Shown: positions 20,964-31,180, counted from the stretch's first letter. The stretch: 64,000 nt of DNA from Roseivivax sp. GX 12232 (GCF_021272185.1 NZ_JAJSEC010000002.1:434001-498000), one strand, 5' to 3'. Notes: generated from the sequence alone by a model not told the origin. Numbers and translations: made by a program.

Positions 20964-21827
20964 ATGCCGCAAGACACCGCCCCCGCCTGGGTCGTCCCCG
21001 TCATGCGCGCGGGCTTTTCCGCCCGCGCCGTCGTCTACGCGCTGGTGGGCGGCCTGGCCCTCACCGCCGCTCTGACCGGCGGGGCCGCCGAGGGCACCAC
21101 CAACGCGCTGGCCGAGCTGCGCCGGGCGCCCTTCGGCAGCGCCGCGCTCTGGGCCGTGGCGCTGGGGCTCCTGGCCTATGCGCTCTGGCGCTTCCTGGCC
21201 GCCTGGTATGACCTCGAACGCCGGGGCGGCGATGGCTCGGGGCTCTTCGAACGCGGCGGGCTGGTCGTCACCGGGGCGATCCACGCGGGCCTCGGCCTCT
21301 CGGTCCTGGGGCTGGCGCGCGGCGGCTCGGGTTCAGGCGGCGGCGGCGCGGCGCAGGACTGGACCGTGCAGATCCTCACCCTGCCCTACGGCCCCTGGAT
21401 CGTCGCGGCGATCGGGCTCGGCACCATCGGCGCGGGGCTTTATTACATGCAGAAGGGCTGGCGGCAGACCTACAAGCGCCACATCCGCGTGGCGCCCCTG
21501 ACCCGCAAGCTCGACCCGGCGCTGCAGGCGGGCTTCCTGGCCCAGGGCGCGCTCATCGCGATCATCGGCGCGCTGATCATCAGCGCGGGCTTCACCACCT
21601 CGCCCGAGAACGCCGGCGGCATCGGCGCCGCTCTGGGCGAGCTGCGCGCGGCGCCCTTCGGACGGATCCTCCTGGGCGTGGTGGCGCTGGGGCTCCTGGG
21701 CTTCGCGCTCGAGAACCTGGTCGAGGCGAAATACCGCATCGTGCCTGCCCGCGCCGGGCCGGACGTCCAGACCCTGGCCTCGCGCGCCAAGGCCGAGGCG
21801 CGGCGCCAGGCGGCCAAGGCCTCCTGA
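20964..21827 (+). CDS. DUF1206 membrane protein
   Basis: This 287-residue integral membrane protein is built from three two-helix repeats. The repeats begin at roughly residue 10 (MRAGFSARAVVYALVGGLAL), residue 95 (FERGGLVVTGAIHAGLGLSV) and residue 190 (LQAGFLAQGALIAIIGALII). Each has a trailing helix with an ALGLLAYALWRF-like motif. This is the DUF1206 pattern. The biochemical role is unknown, and an envelope-stress or transport function is only speculation. It is preceded by GAGGAGG with good spacing and lies 153 bp after the DUF6446 gene and 82 bp before glyS. Confidence 0.88.
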   Translation: MPQDTAPAWVVPVMRAGFSARAVVYALVGGLALTAALTGGAAEGTTNALAELRRAPFGSAALWAVALGLLAYALWRFLAAWYDLERRGGDGSGLFERGGLVVTGAIHAGLGLSVLGLARGGSGSGGGGAAQDWTVQILTLPYGPWIVAAIGLGTIGAGLYYMQKGWRQTYKRHIRVAPLTRKLDPALQAGFLAQGALIAIIGALIISAGFTTSPENAGGIGAALGELRAAPFGRILLGVVALGLLGFALENLVEAKYRIVPARAGPDVQTLASRAKAEARRQAAKAS

Positions 21828-21909
21828 CGCTTCCCGCTGGACCTTGCCGCCCCGCCCCGCTATCCCGCGCCCGACTGACTGAACGGATTGGCGATAGCAG
21901 AGAGGCCCG

Positions 21910-24186
21910 ATGCCCGACCTTCTGATCGAACTCTTCTCCGAAGAGATCCCGGCGCGGATGCAGGCGCGCGCGGCGCAGGATCTGAAAGCGAAGGTCACCG
22001 ACGGCCTTGTCGAGGCGGGGCTGACCTATGCCCATGCCGGCGCCTTCGCGACGCCGCGGCGGCTGGTGCTGACGCTGGAGGGTCTGCTCGCCCACAGCCC
22101 CACCACCCGCGAAGAGCGCAAGGGCCCCAAGGTCGACGCGCCCGAGAAGGCCATCGAGGGCTTCCTGCGCGGCGCGGGCGTCGCGCGCGAGGACCTCGAG
22201 GAGCGCGAGGACAAGAAGGGCCGCACCTACTACGCGGTGATCGAGAAGCCGGGCCGCCCGGCGCCCGAGATCGTGGCTGAGGTGCTCGAGGCGACGATCC
22301 GCAACTTCCCCTGGCCGAAGTCCATGCGCTGGGGCGCGGGCAGCCTGCGCTGGGTGCGGCCGCTGCACCGCATCCTCTGCATCCTGACCAATGACGCGGG
22401 CGAGGCCGAGGTGGTGCCGCTGGACGTCGACGGGTTCACCGCGGGCGATGTGACCGAGGGCCACCGCTTCATGGCGCCCGAGCCGTTTTCCGTCACATCC
22501 TTCGAGGATTACGCCGCGAAGCTGAAGCGCGCCAAGGTCATGCTCGACCCCGAGGAACGCGCCGAGGCGATCTGGAACGACGCCACCAATGCCGCCTTCG
22601 CCGCCGGGCTCGAGGTGGTCGAGGACCGGGGCCTCCTGGCCGAGGTCGCGGGGCTGGTCGAATGGCCGGTGGTGCTCATGGGCGAGATCGGCGCGGAGTT
22701 CCTCGAGCTGCCGCCCGAGGTGCTGATGACCTCGATGAAGGAGCACCAGAAGTTCTTCTCGCTGCGCAACCCCAAGACCGGACGGATCGAGCGTTTCGTG
22801 ACCGTGGCGAACCGCGAGACCGCGGACAATGGCGCGACGATCCTCGCGGGCAACCAGAAGGTGCTGGCGGCGCGGCTCTCGGACGCGAAGTTCTTCTGGG
22901 AGAACGACCTGCGCATCGCCAAGGATCTGGCCATGGCGCCCTGGCTCGACCAGCTCGCCCATGTGACCTTCCACAACAAGCTCGGCAGTCAGAAGGCCCG
23001 GATCGAGCGGATCGCGGCGCTGGCCCGCGAGATCGCGCCCGAGGTCGGCGCGGATGCCGATCTGGCCGAACAGGCCGCCCGCACGGTCAAGGCGGATCTT
23101 TCCTCCGAGATGGTCGGGGAGTTCCCCGAACTTCAAGGGCTTATGGGCCGCTATTACAGCGAGGCCGCGGGGCTTTCGCCCGAGGTCGCGGCGGCCTGCG
23201 AAGAGCATTATTCGCCGCTCGGTCCCTCGGACGCCGTGCCCTCCGCGCCGGTCTCGGTGGCCGTGGCGCTGGCCGACAAGCTCGACACGCTGACCGGCTT
23301 TTGGGCGATCGACGAGAAGCCCACCGGGTCGAAAGATCCCTTCGCGCTGCGCCGCGCGGCCTTGGGGGTGATCCGGTTGCTCGTCCAGAATGAGATCAGC
23401 CTGTCGCTCATCGATGCCTGTATCAGTGCCCAGTTCGGTGTCGACACGACTCTCATGGATTTGGAGAAAGCTAACCCCAATTCACCGATCAACCTTCGAA
23501 AAAGATATGCGGAGGCAGCTCAGATTGAGGAAAAAGATCTGAGAAAGATCGAAGTGAAAGCAATCGACAAAGGCGCGCTGAGCACAGCAATTAAGAACCT
23601 GAGGAAGCTCACCGAGCGTCCTGATCAGGTTGCTGAAAAGCTCGTCGAGCTGCGTTTGGCCGAGGACCTCCTCGCCTTCTTCCACGACCGCCTGAAGGTC
23701 CACCTCAAGGGCGAGGGCGTGCGCCACGATGTCATCGACGCCTGCCTCGCCATGCCGCAGGCTGACGACCTCACCCTGCTCGTGAAACGCGCCCGGGCGC
23801 TGCAGGCGGTGCTGTCCACCGAGGACGGCGAGAACCTCGTGCAGGGCTTCAAGCGCGCCAACAACATCCTCACCCAGGCCGAGGAGAAGGACGGCGTCGA
23901 ATACAGCTTCGGTGCCGACCGCAAGTTCGCCGAGACCGAGGCCGAGACCGCGCTCTTCGACGCGCTCGACGCCGCCGACGCCAAGATCGGCCCGGCCATG
24001 GCCTCCGAGGATTTCCCCGCCGCCATGGGCGCCATGGCCGCGATCCGGCCCGAGCTCGACGCCTTCTTCGAGGCGGTGCAGGTCAATACCGACAACGAGA
24101 TCCTGCGCCGCAACCGTCTGAACCTCCTGTCGCGGATCCGCACGGTCTGCCTGCAGGTGGCCGATCTGACGCGTCTGGAAGGCTGA
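21910..24186 (+). CDS. glyS: Glycine--tRNA ligase beta subunit
   Basis: This 758-residue beta chain is the tRNA-binding and structural partner of GlyQ. It begins MPDLLIELFSEEIPARMQAR and carries the HD-like domain (FFWENDLRIAKDLAMAPW, MVGEFPELQGLMGRYYSEAA) and the C-terminal DALR-type anticodon region. It is longer than the roughly 690 residues of E. coli GlyS. An extra segment at about residues 492-578 (bases 23385-23645) is lysine-rich. It uses codons rare elsewhere here (AGA, AAT, TCA, AAA) and drops to about 45-50 % G+C by eye. The flanking reading frame is intact, so the gene should be functional. The insert may be acquired or simply a variable loop. Confidence 0.95.
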   Translation: MPDLLIELFSEEIPARMQARAAQDLKAKVTDGLVEAGLTYAHAGAFATPRRLVLTLEGLLAHSPTTREERKGPKVDAPEKAIEGFLRGAGVAREDLEEREDKKGRTYYAVIEKPGRPAPEIVAEVLEATIRNFPWPKSMRWGAGSLRWVRPLHRILCILTNDAGEAEVVPLDVDGFTAGDVTEGHRFMAPEPFSVTSFEDYAAKLKRAKVMLDPEERAEAIWNDATNAAFAAGLEVVEDRGLLAEVAGLVEWPVVLMGEIGAEFLELPPEVLMTSMKEHQKFFSLRNPKTGRIERFVTVANRETADNGATILAGNQKVLAARLSDAKFFWENDLRIAKDLAMAPWLDQLAHVTFHNKLGSQKARIERIAALAREIAPEVGADADLAEQAARTVKADLSSEMVGEFPELQGLMGRYYSEAAGLSPEVAAACEEHYSPLGPSDAVPSAPVSVAVALADKLDTLTGFWAIDEKPTGSKDPFALRRAALGVIRLLVQNEISLSLIDACISAQFGVDTTLMDLEKANPNSPINLRKRYAEAAQIEEKDLRKIEVKAIDKGALSTAIKNLRKLTERPDQVAEKLVELRLAEDLLAFFHDRLKVHLKGEGVRHDVIDACLAMPQADDLTLLVKRARALQAVLSTEDGENLVQGFKRANNILTQAEEKDGVEYSFGADRKFAETEAETALFDALDAADAKIGPAMASEDFPAAMGAMAAIRPELDAFFEAVQVNTDNEILRRNRLNLLSRIRTVCLQVADLTRLEG

Positions 24187-24261
24187 TCCGCCCGCGCCCC
24201 GCGCCGCCCTTGCCAGGCGGCGCCTGAGGCGTATCCTGCGGCCAGGAGAAGGATTGCCGCG

Positions 24262-26832
24262 GTGCAGAAATACCTCACGGAGGTCTCGTTCACCCTCGAC
24301 CGGCACGTCACGCTGGTCACGCCGACGGCGCCCATCGCGCCGGACACCCACGGCGGGCGGGCGAAATGTCTGCAACGGCTGGTGCGGCTGAAGCTGCCGG
24401 TGCCGCGCACGGTGGCCCTGTCCTTCGACACCGTGAAGGCGATCCCGCTGGGGCGCATCCCCGACACCCGGCAGCTGCTGTCGGTCTTCGACAGCGAGGC
24501 GCTCCTTTGCGTGCGGCCCTCCTCGCAGGATCCCGACTGGGGCGGGCCGACGACGATCCTCAACATCGGCATGAACGATGCCGTCTGCGCGCGGCTCTCC
24601 GAGACGCTGGGCCAGGAGGCCGCCGAGGCGCTCTATCGGCGCTGGGTGCAGAGCTACGCGGTGCATGTCGCGCGGCTCGATCCAGACGCCTTCGAGGAGA
24701 TCGACCCCGACGACCCCGAGGCGCTGGCCCGCGCCCTGCGCGCCTATGAGGACGAGGCCGAGGAGCCTTTCCCGCAGGACCCCGCGAAACAGCTGGCCGA
24801 GGTGCTGCGCTCCATGGCGCGGGCCTGGGAAAGCGTCTCGGCGCGGCTCCTGCGCGAGGCCAAGGGCGCGCCGGTGGACGCGGGGCTCGGCCTCGTGGTG
24901 CAGGAGATGGCGCTGGGGCTCGGGCGCGGCGAAAGCGGCTCGGGCGTGCTGCAACTGGTGAACCCCGAGACCGGCCTGCCGCAGGTCACCGGGCGCTACC
25001 TCAGCCAGAGCCAGGGCCGCGACGCGCTGGCGGCGGGCAAGAAGGCGCTGTTCCTGGTGCGCGACCCGCGCGGGCCCTCCTTCGAGGAGCGCCTGCCCGA
25101 GCTCTTCGCCGAGCTGAAGGACCACGCCGCGCTGATGCGCCAGCGCCTGCGCGCCGAGATGCAGGTCGAGTTCACCATCGAGAACGGCCGGCTCTTCATC
25201 CTCGACGGGGTGGTCGTGCCGGCCTCGGATGCCGCCGCCATCCGCATTGCGGTGCGGCTGGCCGAGGACGGGATCATCACTCCGCGCGAGGCGGTGATGC
25301 GGGTGCACCCGAGCGCCCTTTCGGCGCTGCTGCACCCCCAGGTCGACCCGCGCGCCGAGCGTGACGTGATCGGCCATGGCATCGGCGCCAGCCCCGGCGC
25401 CGCCACCGGGCGCATCGTCTTCACCGCCGCGGCCGCCCAGGCGCTGGCCGCCCGCGAGGAGCCCTGCATCCTGGTCCGCCGCGAGACCTCGCCCGAGGAC
25501 GTGCGCGGCATGCATGCCGCCGTGGCGATCCTGACCGAGAAGGGCGGCATGTCCTCGCATGCGGCGGTGATCGGCCGCGGCATGGGCCGCCCTTGCGTCG
25601 TCGGCGCGCGCAACATGCGCTTCCAGGTCAAGCGCGAGACGCTCGTCGCCGAGGACGGCCGCAGCTTCCGCGAGGGCGAGGTGATCACCGTCGACGGCAC
25701 CAGCGGCGAGGTGCTGGCCGGGGCGCCCGCGATGCTGGGGGCGATGCTCGACGATGCCTTCCGCACGCTCCTGGGCTGGGCCGACGCCGACCGCGACCTG
25801 CGCATAAGGGTGAACGCCGACACCCCCGAGGACGCCGAGAAGGCGCGGATGTTCGACGCCGGCGGCATCGGGCTTTGCCGGACCGAGCACATGTTCTTCG
25901 AGCCCGGCCGCCTCACCGTCATGCAGGAGATGATCTTCGCCGCCACCCCCGAGGACCGGCGCGCGGCGCTGGCGCGGCTCCTGCCGATCCAGCGCGCCGA
26001 CTTCAAGGCGCTCTTCTCGATCATGAGCGGCAAACCGGTCTGCATCCGGCTCTTCGACCCGCCCTTGCACGAGTTCCTGCCCACCGACCGCGCGGGCCTG
26101 CGCGATCTGGCCGAGGCGCTGAACCTGCCGGTCTCGGATGTCACCCGCCGGGTCGATGCCATGGGCGAATACAATCCCATGCTGGGTCTGCGCGGTGTGC
26201 GGCTCGGGATCACCGTGCCCGAGATCTACGACATGCAGGCCCGGGCGATTTTCGAGGCGACGCTCGAGGCCTCGCGCAAGGACGACCCGGTGGTGCCAGA
26301 GATCATGATCCCGCTGGTCTCGGCCCGGCGCGAGGTCGAACTGGTGCGCAAGCGCGTCGACGCGGTGGCCGCCGCCGTCCGCACCGAAAGCGGGCGCGAC
26401 TTCACCTACCGGCTCGGCGTCATGGTCGAGACGCCGCGCGCCTGCCTCCTGGCCGGGGAGATCGCCCCGCATGTCGATTTCCTGAGCTTCGGCACCAACG
26501 ACCTGACCCAGATGACCTATGGGCTCAGCCGCGACGACGCGGGCCGCTTTATGTCGGACTACGTGCAGCAGGGCGTTTTCGACGAGGACCCCTTTCACCG
26601 GCTCGACGTGCTGGGCGTGGGCGAACTTCTGAAGATCGGCCTCGACCGGGCGCGCGCCGCCAAACCCGAGATCATCGTCTCAATCTGCGGCGAACACGGC
26701 GGCAATCCCGAATCGATTCACGTCTGCCGGTCGCTCGGGATGAACTATGCAAGCTGCTCGCCCTTCCGGGTTCCGGTGGCGCGACTTGCTGCCGCACAGG
26801 CGGCGATCCTCGACAAAATCGAGCGATCCTAG
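24262..26832 (+). CDS. Divergent pyruvate, phosphate dikinase-like protein
   Basis: This 856-residue protein has all three PPDK domains. They are an N-terminal ATP-grasp (VRPSSQDPDWGGPTTILNIG near residue 82), the phosphohistidine domain (GGMSSHAAVIGRGMGRPCV, His433) and the C-terminal PEP/pyruvate TIM barrel (GLCRTEHMFF, CGEHGGNPESIHVCRSLG with Cys809). The ATP-grasp region is degenerate. The usual GGKGANL loop reads HGGRAKC, and the second nucleotide motif (GVAFTRNPSTGE in classic PPDK) reads GVLQLVNPETGL. The central swivelling and PEP domains look active, so ATP use may be altered. It follows glyS by 75 bp on the same strand. It may be a true PPDK or a regulator-like paralogue. Confidence 0.82.
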   Translation: MQKYLTEVSFTLDRHVTLVTPTAPIAPDTHGGRAKCLQRLVRLKLPVPRTVALSFDTVKAIPLGRIPDTRQLLSVFDSEALLCVRPSSQDPDWGGPTTILNIGMNDAVCARLSETLGQEAAEALYRRWVQSYAVHVARLDPDAFEEIDPDDPEALARALRAYEDEAEEPFPQDPAKQLAEVLRSMARAWESVSARLLREAKGAPVDAGLGLVVQEMALGLGRGESGSGVLQLVNPETGLPQVTGRYLSQSQGRDALAAGKKALFLVRDPRGPSFEERLPELFAELKDHAALMRQRLRAEMQVEFTIENGRLFILDGVVVPASDAAAIRIAVRLAEDGIITPREAVMRVHPSALSALLHPQVDPRAERDVIGHGIGASPGAATGRIVFTAAAAQALAAREEPCILVRRETSPEDVRGMHAAVAILTEKGGMSSHAAVIGRGMGRPCVVGARNMRFQVKRETLVAEDGRSFREGEVITVDGTSGEVLAGAPAMLGAMLDDAFRTLLGWADADRDLRIRVNADTPEDAEKARMFDAGGIGLCRTEHMFFEPGRLTVMQEMIFAATPEDRRAALARLLPIQRADFKALFSIMSGKPVCIRLFDPPLHEFLPTDRAGLRDLAEALNLPVSDVTRRVDAMGEYNPMLGLRGVRLGITVPEIYDMQARAIFEATLEASRKDDPVVPEIMIPLVSARREVELVRKRVDAVAAAVRTESGRDFTYRLGVMVETPRACLLAGEIAPHVDFLSFGTNDLTQMTYGLSRDDAGRFMSDYVQQGVFDEDPFHRLDVLGVGELLKIGLDRARAAKPEIIVSICGEHGGNPESIHVCRSLGMNYASCSPFRVPVARLAAAQAAILDKIERS

Positions 26833-26996
26833 GGTTTTGCGCGGAAAACGACACGCCCGAGTCCGAAAAGCGGCGGAAATGTGCCCATAGGTCAGCCTGC
26901 AAGCTGGACGCCTTGACCATTTTTCCCTAGGACGCCGCGGACCGAAAACCGGGGGTTCCCTGCCCCCGGCGCATTTGTTCCCAAGGGGTGTCTGCA

Positions 26997-27638
26997 ATGC
27001 AACGCTTTCTCAAGATGACGCTGGCGGCTCTGGCTCTGGCCGCGCCTGCCTCCGCCGAGGTCGAAGAGACCAACATGGAGAAGGTCCTGCGCCAGGAAAG
27101 CCGCGGCCTGAACGCCGCCGCCTCGGCGCATCTGCAACGCCTGGTGACGCCGGCGCCGGAAAGCGGGCTGCGCGACCTGCAGTACAGCCGCGGCTGGCTC
27201 GATCAGCAGAACTTCCGCACCGGCGGCGCGGAATGGGAGTGCCTGGCCGAGGCGCTGTATTTCGAGGCCCGCGGCGAGACCGTGAAAGGCCAGTTCGCCG
27301 TGGCCGAGGTGATCCTCAACCGCGCCGATTCCCCGCGCTTCCCCAGCTCGGTCTGCGGCGTCGTGCACCAGGGCACCGCTTCGGGCCGGAAATACGGCTG
27401 CCAGTTCACCTTCAAATGCGACGGCGCCCCCGAGGCGATCCACGAGGCCGCCGCCTACCGCCGCGTCGGCAAGGTGGCCCGGCTGATGCTCGAGGGCGCG
27501 CCGCGCCGGCTGACCGCGGGCGCCACGCATTACCACACCACCGCCGTGTCGCCCTCCTGGGCGCGCAGCTTCCCGATGACCGCGCAGATCGGCGTGCATC
27601 GCTTCTACCGCCAGCCGCTGCGCCTCTCGCAGCGCTGA
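26997..27638 (+). CDS. Cell-wall hydrolase, SleB family
   Basis: This 213-residue secreted protein has a signal peptide ([14 protein letters not shown]) and a C-terminal Hydrolase_2/SleB domain. The domain contains the catalytic-type glutamate in [20 protein letters not shown] and the family motifs [20 protein letters not shown] and [17 protein letters not shown]. SleB enzymes are lytic transglycosylases acting on peptidoglycan; in non-sporeformers they serve in wall growth or turnover. The ATG at 26997 is preferred because AAGGGG lies eight bases before it; a GTG at 26988 is within the ribosome site. It is a single gene after the PPDK-like gene. Confidence 0.88.
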   Translation: MQRFLKMTLAALALAAPASAEVEETNMEKVLRQESRGLNAAASAHLQRLVTPAPESGLRDLQYSRGWLDQQNFRTGGAEWECLAEALYFEARGETVKGQFAVAEVILNRADSPRFPSSVCGVVHQGTASGRKYGCQFTFKCDGAPEAIHEAAAYRRVGKVARLMLEGAPRRLTAGATHYHTTAVSPSWARSFPMTAQIGVHRFYRQPLRLSQR

Positions 27639-27741
27639 GCGCGGCAATGTCGCTCCCGGGCCCGGATGCGCCGGGTTCCGGTGGCACATGGCGGCGCGCT
27701 TCGCTATTGCGGTTGGGCAATGCCGCCAAGGGGAGCCGGGG

Positions 27742-28668
27742 ATGGCCTCTGAAATCCGACTAGCCTTCGCGCATCCCGCCGAGCGCGCCATCGCCACGGC
27801 GGGCGAGGACCCGCGCGACCGCATCTCCCTGCGCGACCATGTCCGCGAGGTCGAAATCGGCGCCTTCCAGGCCGAACGCGGAACCACCCAGCGGATCTGC
27901 TTCAACGTCGTCGTCGAGGTGCGCCCCCTGGCCCGCCCGATCGAGGACGACGTCGACCGCATCCTGTCTTACGACCGGGTAACCGAGGCGATCGAGGCGG
28001 AGCTGCAGTCCGAACGGCTGAACCTCCTGGAGACGCTGGCCGAACATATCGCCGAGCGCATCCTGCACGAACCCCAGGCGCTGCGCGTCTTCGTGCGGAT
28101 CGAGAAGCTCGACCGCGGCCCCGGTGCGCTTGGGGTCGAGATCGTGCGCTCGCGCGCCGAGGTGGAGGCCGCCTCTTCGGAGCGGGCGACTGAGCAGCCG
28201 CATCCCCGCGTGGTCTTCCTGTCCAACGCCGCGATCACCGATCCGCGTCTGTCTGAGTGGATCGACCAGGCCCAGACCGACGGCGCACCGCTGATCCTCT
28301 GCGTGGGCCCGCATGACTGCGCCCTGCCCCGCGTCGAGCACCGGCTGGTGCAGCGCCGGATCGACCTCCTGGCGATCGAGCAGAACGGCTGGATCCTCGC
28401 CGCGCGCGACGCCCGCGCCAAGGTCGTGGCCACCCGGACCGAGCTCGATTGGGCGATGAAGAACGGCCAGGTCAGCGTCTGGGCGCCCTCGAAGATCGTG
28501 CTCGACGCGACCCAGGGGCCAAGCGCGGCGCCGCGCGACGCGGAGAGCCTCGCGGCCTGGTTCGCGGGCCAGATCACCGCCCGCGAACTGGTGGTCGTCG
28601 GCGGCACCGCGCCCGAGGGCGCCCCCGTGCCGCTGATCCTGAAGGAGCCCGCCGACCGGCTGTTCTGA
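27742..28668 (+). CDS. folB: Dihydroneopterin aldolase fused to an amino-acid-kinase-like domain
   Basis: This 308-residue protein is about 2.5 times the length of ordinary FolB. Residues 25-145 are FolB, which cleaves dihydroneopterin to 6-hydroxymethyl-dihydropterin. Visible motifs are DHVREVEIGAFQAERG, the tyrosine in ILSYDRV, NLLETLAEHIAERIL, and the lysine in RIEKLDRGPGALGVEIV. Residues 155-308 look like the C-terminal half of an amino-acid-kinase fold, with SVWAPSKIVLDATQ and DAESLAAWFAGQITARELVV, as in MfnE/uridylate-kinase relatives. A complete phosphate-binding N-half is not evident. The gene starts a folB-folP-glmM run. Confidence 0.82.
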   Translation: MASEIRLAFAHPAERAIATAGEDPRDRISLRDHVREVEIGAFQAERGTTQRICFNVVVEVRPLARPIEDDVDRILSYDRVTEAIEAELQSERLNLLETLAEHIAERILHEPQALRVFVRIEKLDRGPGALGVEIVRSRAEVEAASSERATEQPHPRVVFLSNAAITDPRLSEWIDQAQTDGAPLILCVGPHDCALPRVEHRLVQRRIDLLAIEQNGWILAARDARAKVVATRTELDWAMKNGQVSVWAPSKIVLDATQGPSAAPRDAESLAAWFAGQITARELVVVGGTAPEGAPVPLILKEPADRLF

Positions 28669-28710
28669 GCTGGCTTGCCAGCCCGGCGCTCCCGTGGCAC
28701 TCGCGCGCCC

Positions 28711-29733
28711 ATGGATATCTGCTACCGCCCGATCCTCTCTGCCGACCCGGTGCCGGCACCCGGCGCGCAACGGCTGGCCGGCGGGCCGCTCTGGTTCACC
28801 CACGCCGAGGTGATCGCCCGGGGCGCGCCTTCCCGCCGCATCCCCGCCGAGGAGATCCCCGAGGCCAGCCTGCAGGCGCTGACGGCGCCCCGCGCGCCCC
28901 TGGCCGGGGTCGAGATGACGGGCGGCGCGCCCCGGGTCATGGGCATCCTCAACGCCACGCCGGATTCCTTCTCGGACGGCGGGCTTTTCGAGGCCCGCGA
29001 GGCGGCGCTGGCCCAGGCCCGCGCTATGGTCGCCGCGGGCGCCGAGATCCTCGACATCGGCGGCGAATCCACCCGCCCCGGCGCGACCGAAGTGGCCGCC
29101 GAGGACGAGGCCGCCCGCATCCTGCCGCTGATCGAGGAACTGGCCCCGAGCCTCGGCGCGCCGATCTCGGTCGACACCCGCAAGGCGGAGGTGGGCCGCG
29201 CGGGGCTCTCGGCGGGCGCGGTGATGCTGAACGACGTCTCGGGCCTCGACTTCGACCCCGGCATGGCGGCGCTTGCCGCCGAGACGGGCGCGCCGATCTG
29301 CGTGATGCACGCCCAGGGCCGCCCCGAGACCATGCAGGACGACCCGGCCTATGAGAACGTCACCCTCGACGTGCTGGGCTTTCTCGCAGAGCGCCTGGCG
29401 CGCCTCGAAGCCGCCGGCCTGCCCCGCGACAAGGTCGTGGTCGACCCCGGCATCGGCTTCGGCAAGACGGTCGAACACAACCTTGAACTGCTGCGGAATA
29501 TCGCCGTTTTCCACAACCTGGGATGTCCGGTCTTGCTTGGCGTCTCGCGAAAGGGTTTCATTGGGCATATTTCAGGAGAAACGGAGGCGCGGGCCCGCGC
29601 CCCGGGGTCGATCGCGGTCGCACTGGCCGCGCTCGGGCAAGGGGTGCAGATTTTCCGGGTCCATGACGTCGCCGAGACGGTTCAGGCATTCAAGCTCTGG
29701 CAGTCGGTAACGGGACAGAGACATGACACGTAA
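28711..29733 (+). CDS. folP: Dihydropteroate synthase
   Basis: This 340-residue TIM-barrel enzyme joins 6-hydroxymethyl-dihydropterin diphosphate to p-aminobenzoate, the sulfonamide target. Signatures in order are [77 protein letters not shown] and [16 protein letters not shown]. About 75 residues precede the barrel, an extension often present in this lineage. The start at 28711 is set by protein alignment. It follows folB by 42 bp and its end overlaps glmM by 11 bp, so the three genes are one transcript. Confidence 0.96.
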   Translation: MDICYRPILSADPVPAPGAQRLAGGPLWFTHAEVIARGAPSRRIPAEEIPEASLQALTAPRAPLAGVEMTGGAPRVMGILNATPDSFSDGGLFEAREAALAQARAMVAAGAEILDIGGESTRPGATEVAAEDEAARILPLIEELAPSLGAPISVDTRKAEVGRAGLSAGAVMLNDVSGLDFDPGMAALAAETGAPICVMHAQGRPETMQDDPAYENVTLDVLGFLAERLARLEAAGLPRDKVVVDPGIGFGKTVEHNLELLRNIAVFHNLGCPVLLGVSRKGFIGHISGETEARARAPGSIAVALAALGQGVQIFRVHDVAETVQAFKLWQSVTGQRHDT

Positions 29734-31066
29734 GTATTTCGGCACAGACGGCGTCCGGGGGACGGCCAACCTGTATCCCATGACCGCCGAGATGGCGCTG
29801 ATGATCGGCGCCGCGGCGGGGCGGTATTTCCGCCGCGAACACTCCGGCGTGCACCGGGTGGTGATCGGCAAGGACACGCGCCGCTCGGGCTATATGTTCG
29901 AGAACGCGCTGACCGCGGGGCTGACCTCGACGGGCATGAATGTGCTGCTCCTCGGCCCCGTGCCGACGCCGGCGGTGGGGCTGCTGACGCCCTCGATGCG
30001 GGCGGACCTGGGCATCATGATCTCGGCCAGCCACAACCCGGCGGCCGACAACGGCATCAAGTTCTTCGGCCCCGACGGCTTCAAGCTCTCGGACGAGGCC
30101 GAAATGGAAATCGAGGCCCTGCTCGATGCAGGTGTGGCCCCGGCGAAACCCGCCAACATAGGCCGCGCCAAGCGCATCGACGACGGCCGCTTCCGCTACC
30201 AGGAGCGGGTGAAATCCACTTTCCCGACCGGCATGCGGCTCGACGGGGTGAAGATCGTGATCGACTGCGCCAATGGCGCCGCCCACCGCGCCGCGCCCGA
30301 GGTCCTCTGGGAGCTGGGCGCCGAGGTGATCGCCATGGGCGTCAATCCCGACGGCCACAACATCAACGACGGCTGCGGCTCGACCCATCCCGAGGCCGCC
30401 GCCCGCCGGGTGCTGGACGAAGGCGCCGACGTGGGCATCTGCCTTGATGGCGACGCCGACCGGGTGATCCTGATCGACGACAAGGGCCAGATCGCCGACG
30501 GCGACCAGATCATGGCGCTCATGGCCGCCCGCTGGGCCGAGGAGGACCGCCTGAGCGACGGCACGCTGGTCGCCACGGTGATGTCGAACCTGGGGCTCGA
30601 GCATTTCCTGACCGACCGGGGCCTGCGCCTCGAGCGCACCGGCGTCGGCGACCGCTACGTCGTCGAGGCCATGCGGCGCGGCGGCTGGAACCTCGGCGGC
30701 GAGCAGTCGGGCCATATCGTGATGACCGATTACGCCACCACCGGCGACGGGCTCATGGCGGCGCTGCAGTTCCTCTCCGAGATGGTGCGCACCGGCGAGC
30801 CCGCGCATGAGCTGGTGCGGAACTTCGAACGGGTGCCGCAGCTTCTGAAGAACGTCCGCTACGCGCCCGGGGCGACGCCGCTCGAACGCGCGGCGGTGAA
30901 AAGCGCGATCGAGAGCGCCGAGGCGACGCTCGGCGGCAAGGGCCGGCTGTTGATCCGCAAGTCGGGCACCGAGCCGCTGATCCGGGTCATGGCCGAATGC
31001 GAGGACGAGGCGCTGCTGACCCAGGTGGTCGACGGCATCGTCGCCGAGGTCGAAAGCGCGGCCTGA
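29723..31066 (+). CDS. glmM: Phosphoglucosamine mutase
   Basis: This 447-residue α-D-phosphohexomutase converts glucosamine-6-P to glucosamine-1-P, feeding UDP-GlcNAc for peptidoglycan and lipid A. It shows the start [14 protein letters not shown], the phosphoserine loop [20 protein letters not shown] (Ser103), the metal site [16 protein letters not shown], the sugar loop [20 protein letters not shown] and the C-terminal phosphate clamp [15 protein letters not shown]. All key residues are present. It overlaps folP by 11 bp and is the last gene of that run. Confidence 0.98.
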   Translation: MTRKYFGTDGVRGTANLYPMTAEMALMIGAAAGRYFRREHSGVHRVVIGKDTRRSGYMFENALTAGLTSTGMNVLLLGPVPTPAVGLLTPSMRADLGIMISASHNPAADNGIKFFGPDGFKLSDEAEMEIEALLDAGVAPAKPANIGRAKRIDDGRFRYQERVKSTFPTGMRLDGVKIVIDCANGAAHRAAPEVLWELGAEVIAMGVNPDGHNINDGCGSTHPEAAARRVLDEGADVGICLDGDADRVILIDDKGQIADGDQIMALMAARWAEEDRLSDGTLVATVMSNLGLEHFLTDRGLRLERTGVGDRYVVEAMRRGGWNLGGEQSGHIVMTDYATTGDGLMAALQFLSEMVRTGEPAHELVRNFERVPQLLKNVRYAPGATPLERAAVKSAIESAEATLGGKGRLLIRKSGTEPLIRVMAECEDEALLTQVVDGIVAEVESAA

Positions 31067-31180
31067 GGGGCTGGGATCGGGGCCTGTCTGTCCGACTCCG
31101 CGCCTGCGCGCGCGGGGTGCGGGGAGCCTGCTTAGAGTACGCGTACCGGCGTCGCTCATCATCGGACGTGGGCGCGTGTT

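Noticed and set aside
23482-26598. A 1038-codon minus-strand frame over glyS and the PPDK-like gene
   Set aside because: It is antisense to two well-supported genes, with low-complexity composition and no recognisable motif.
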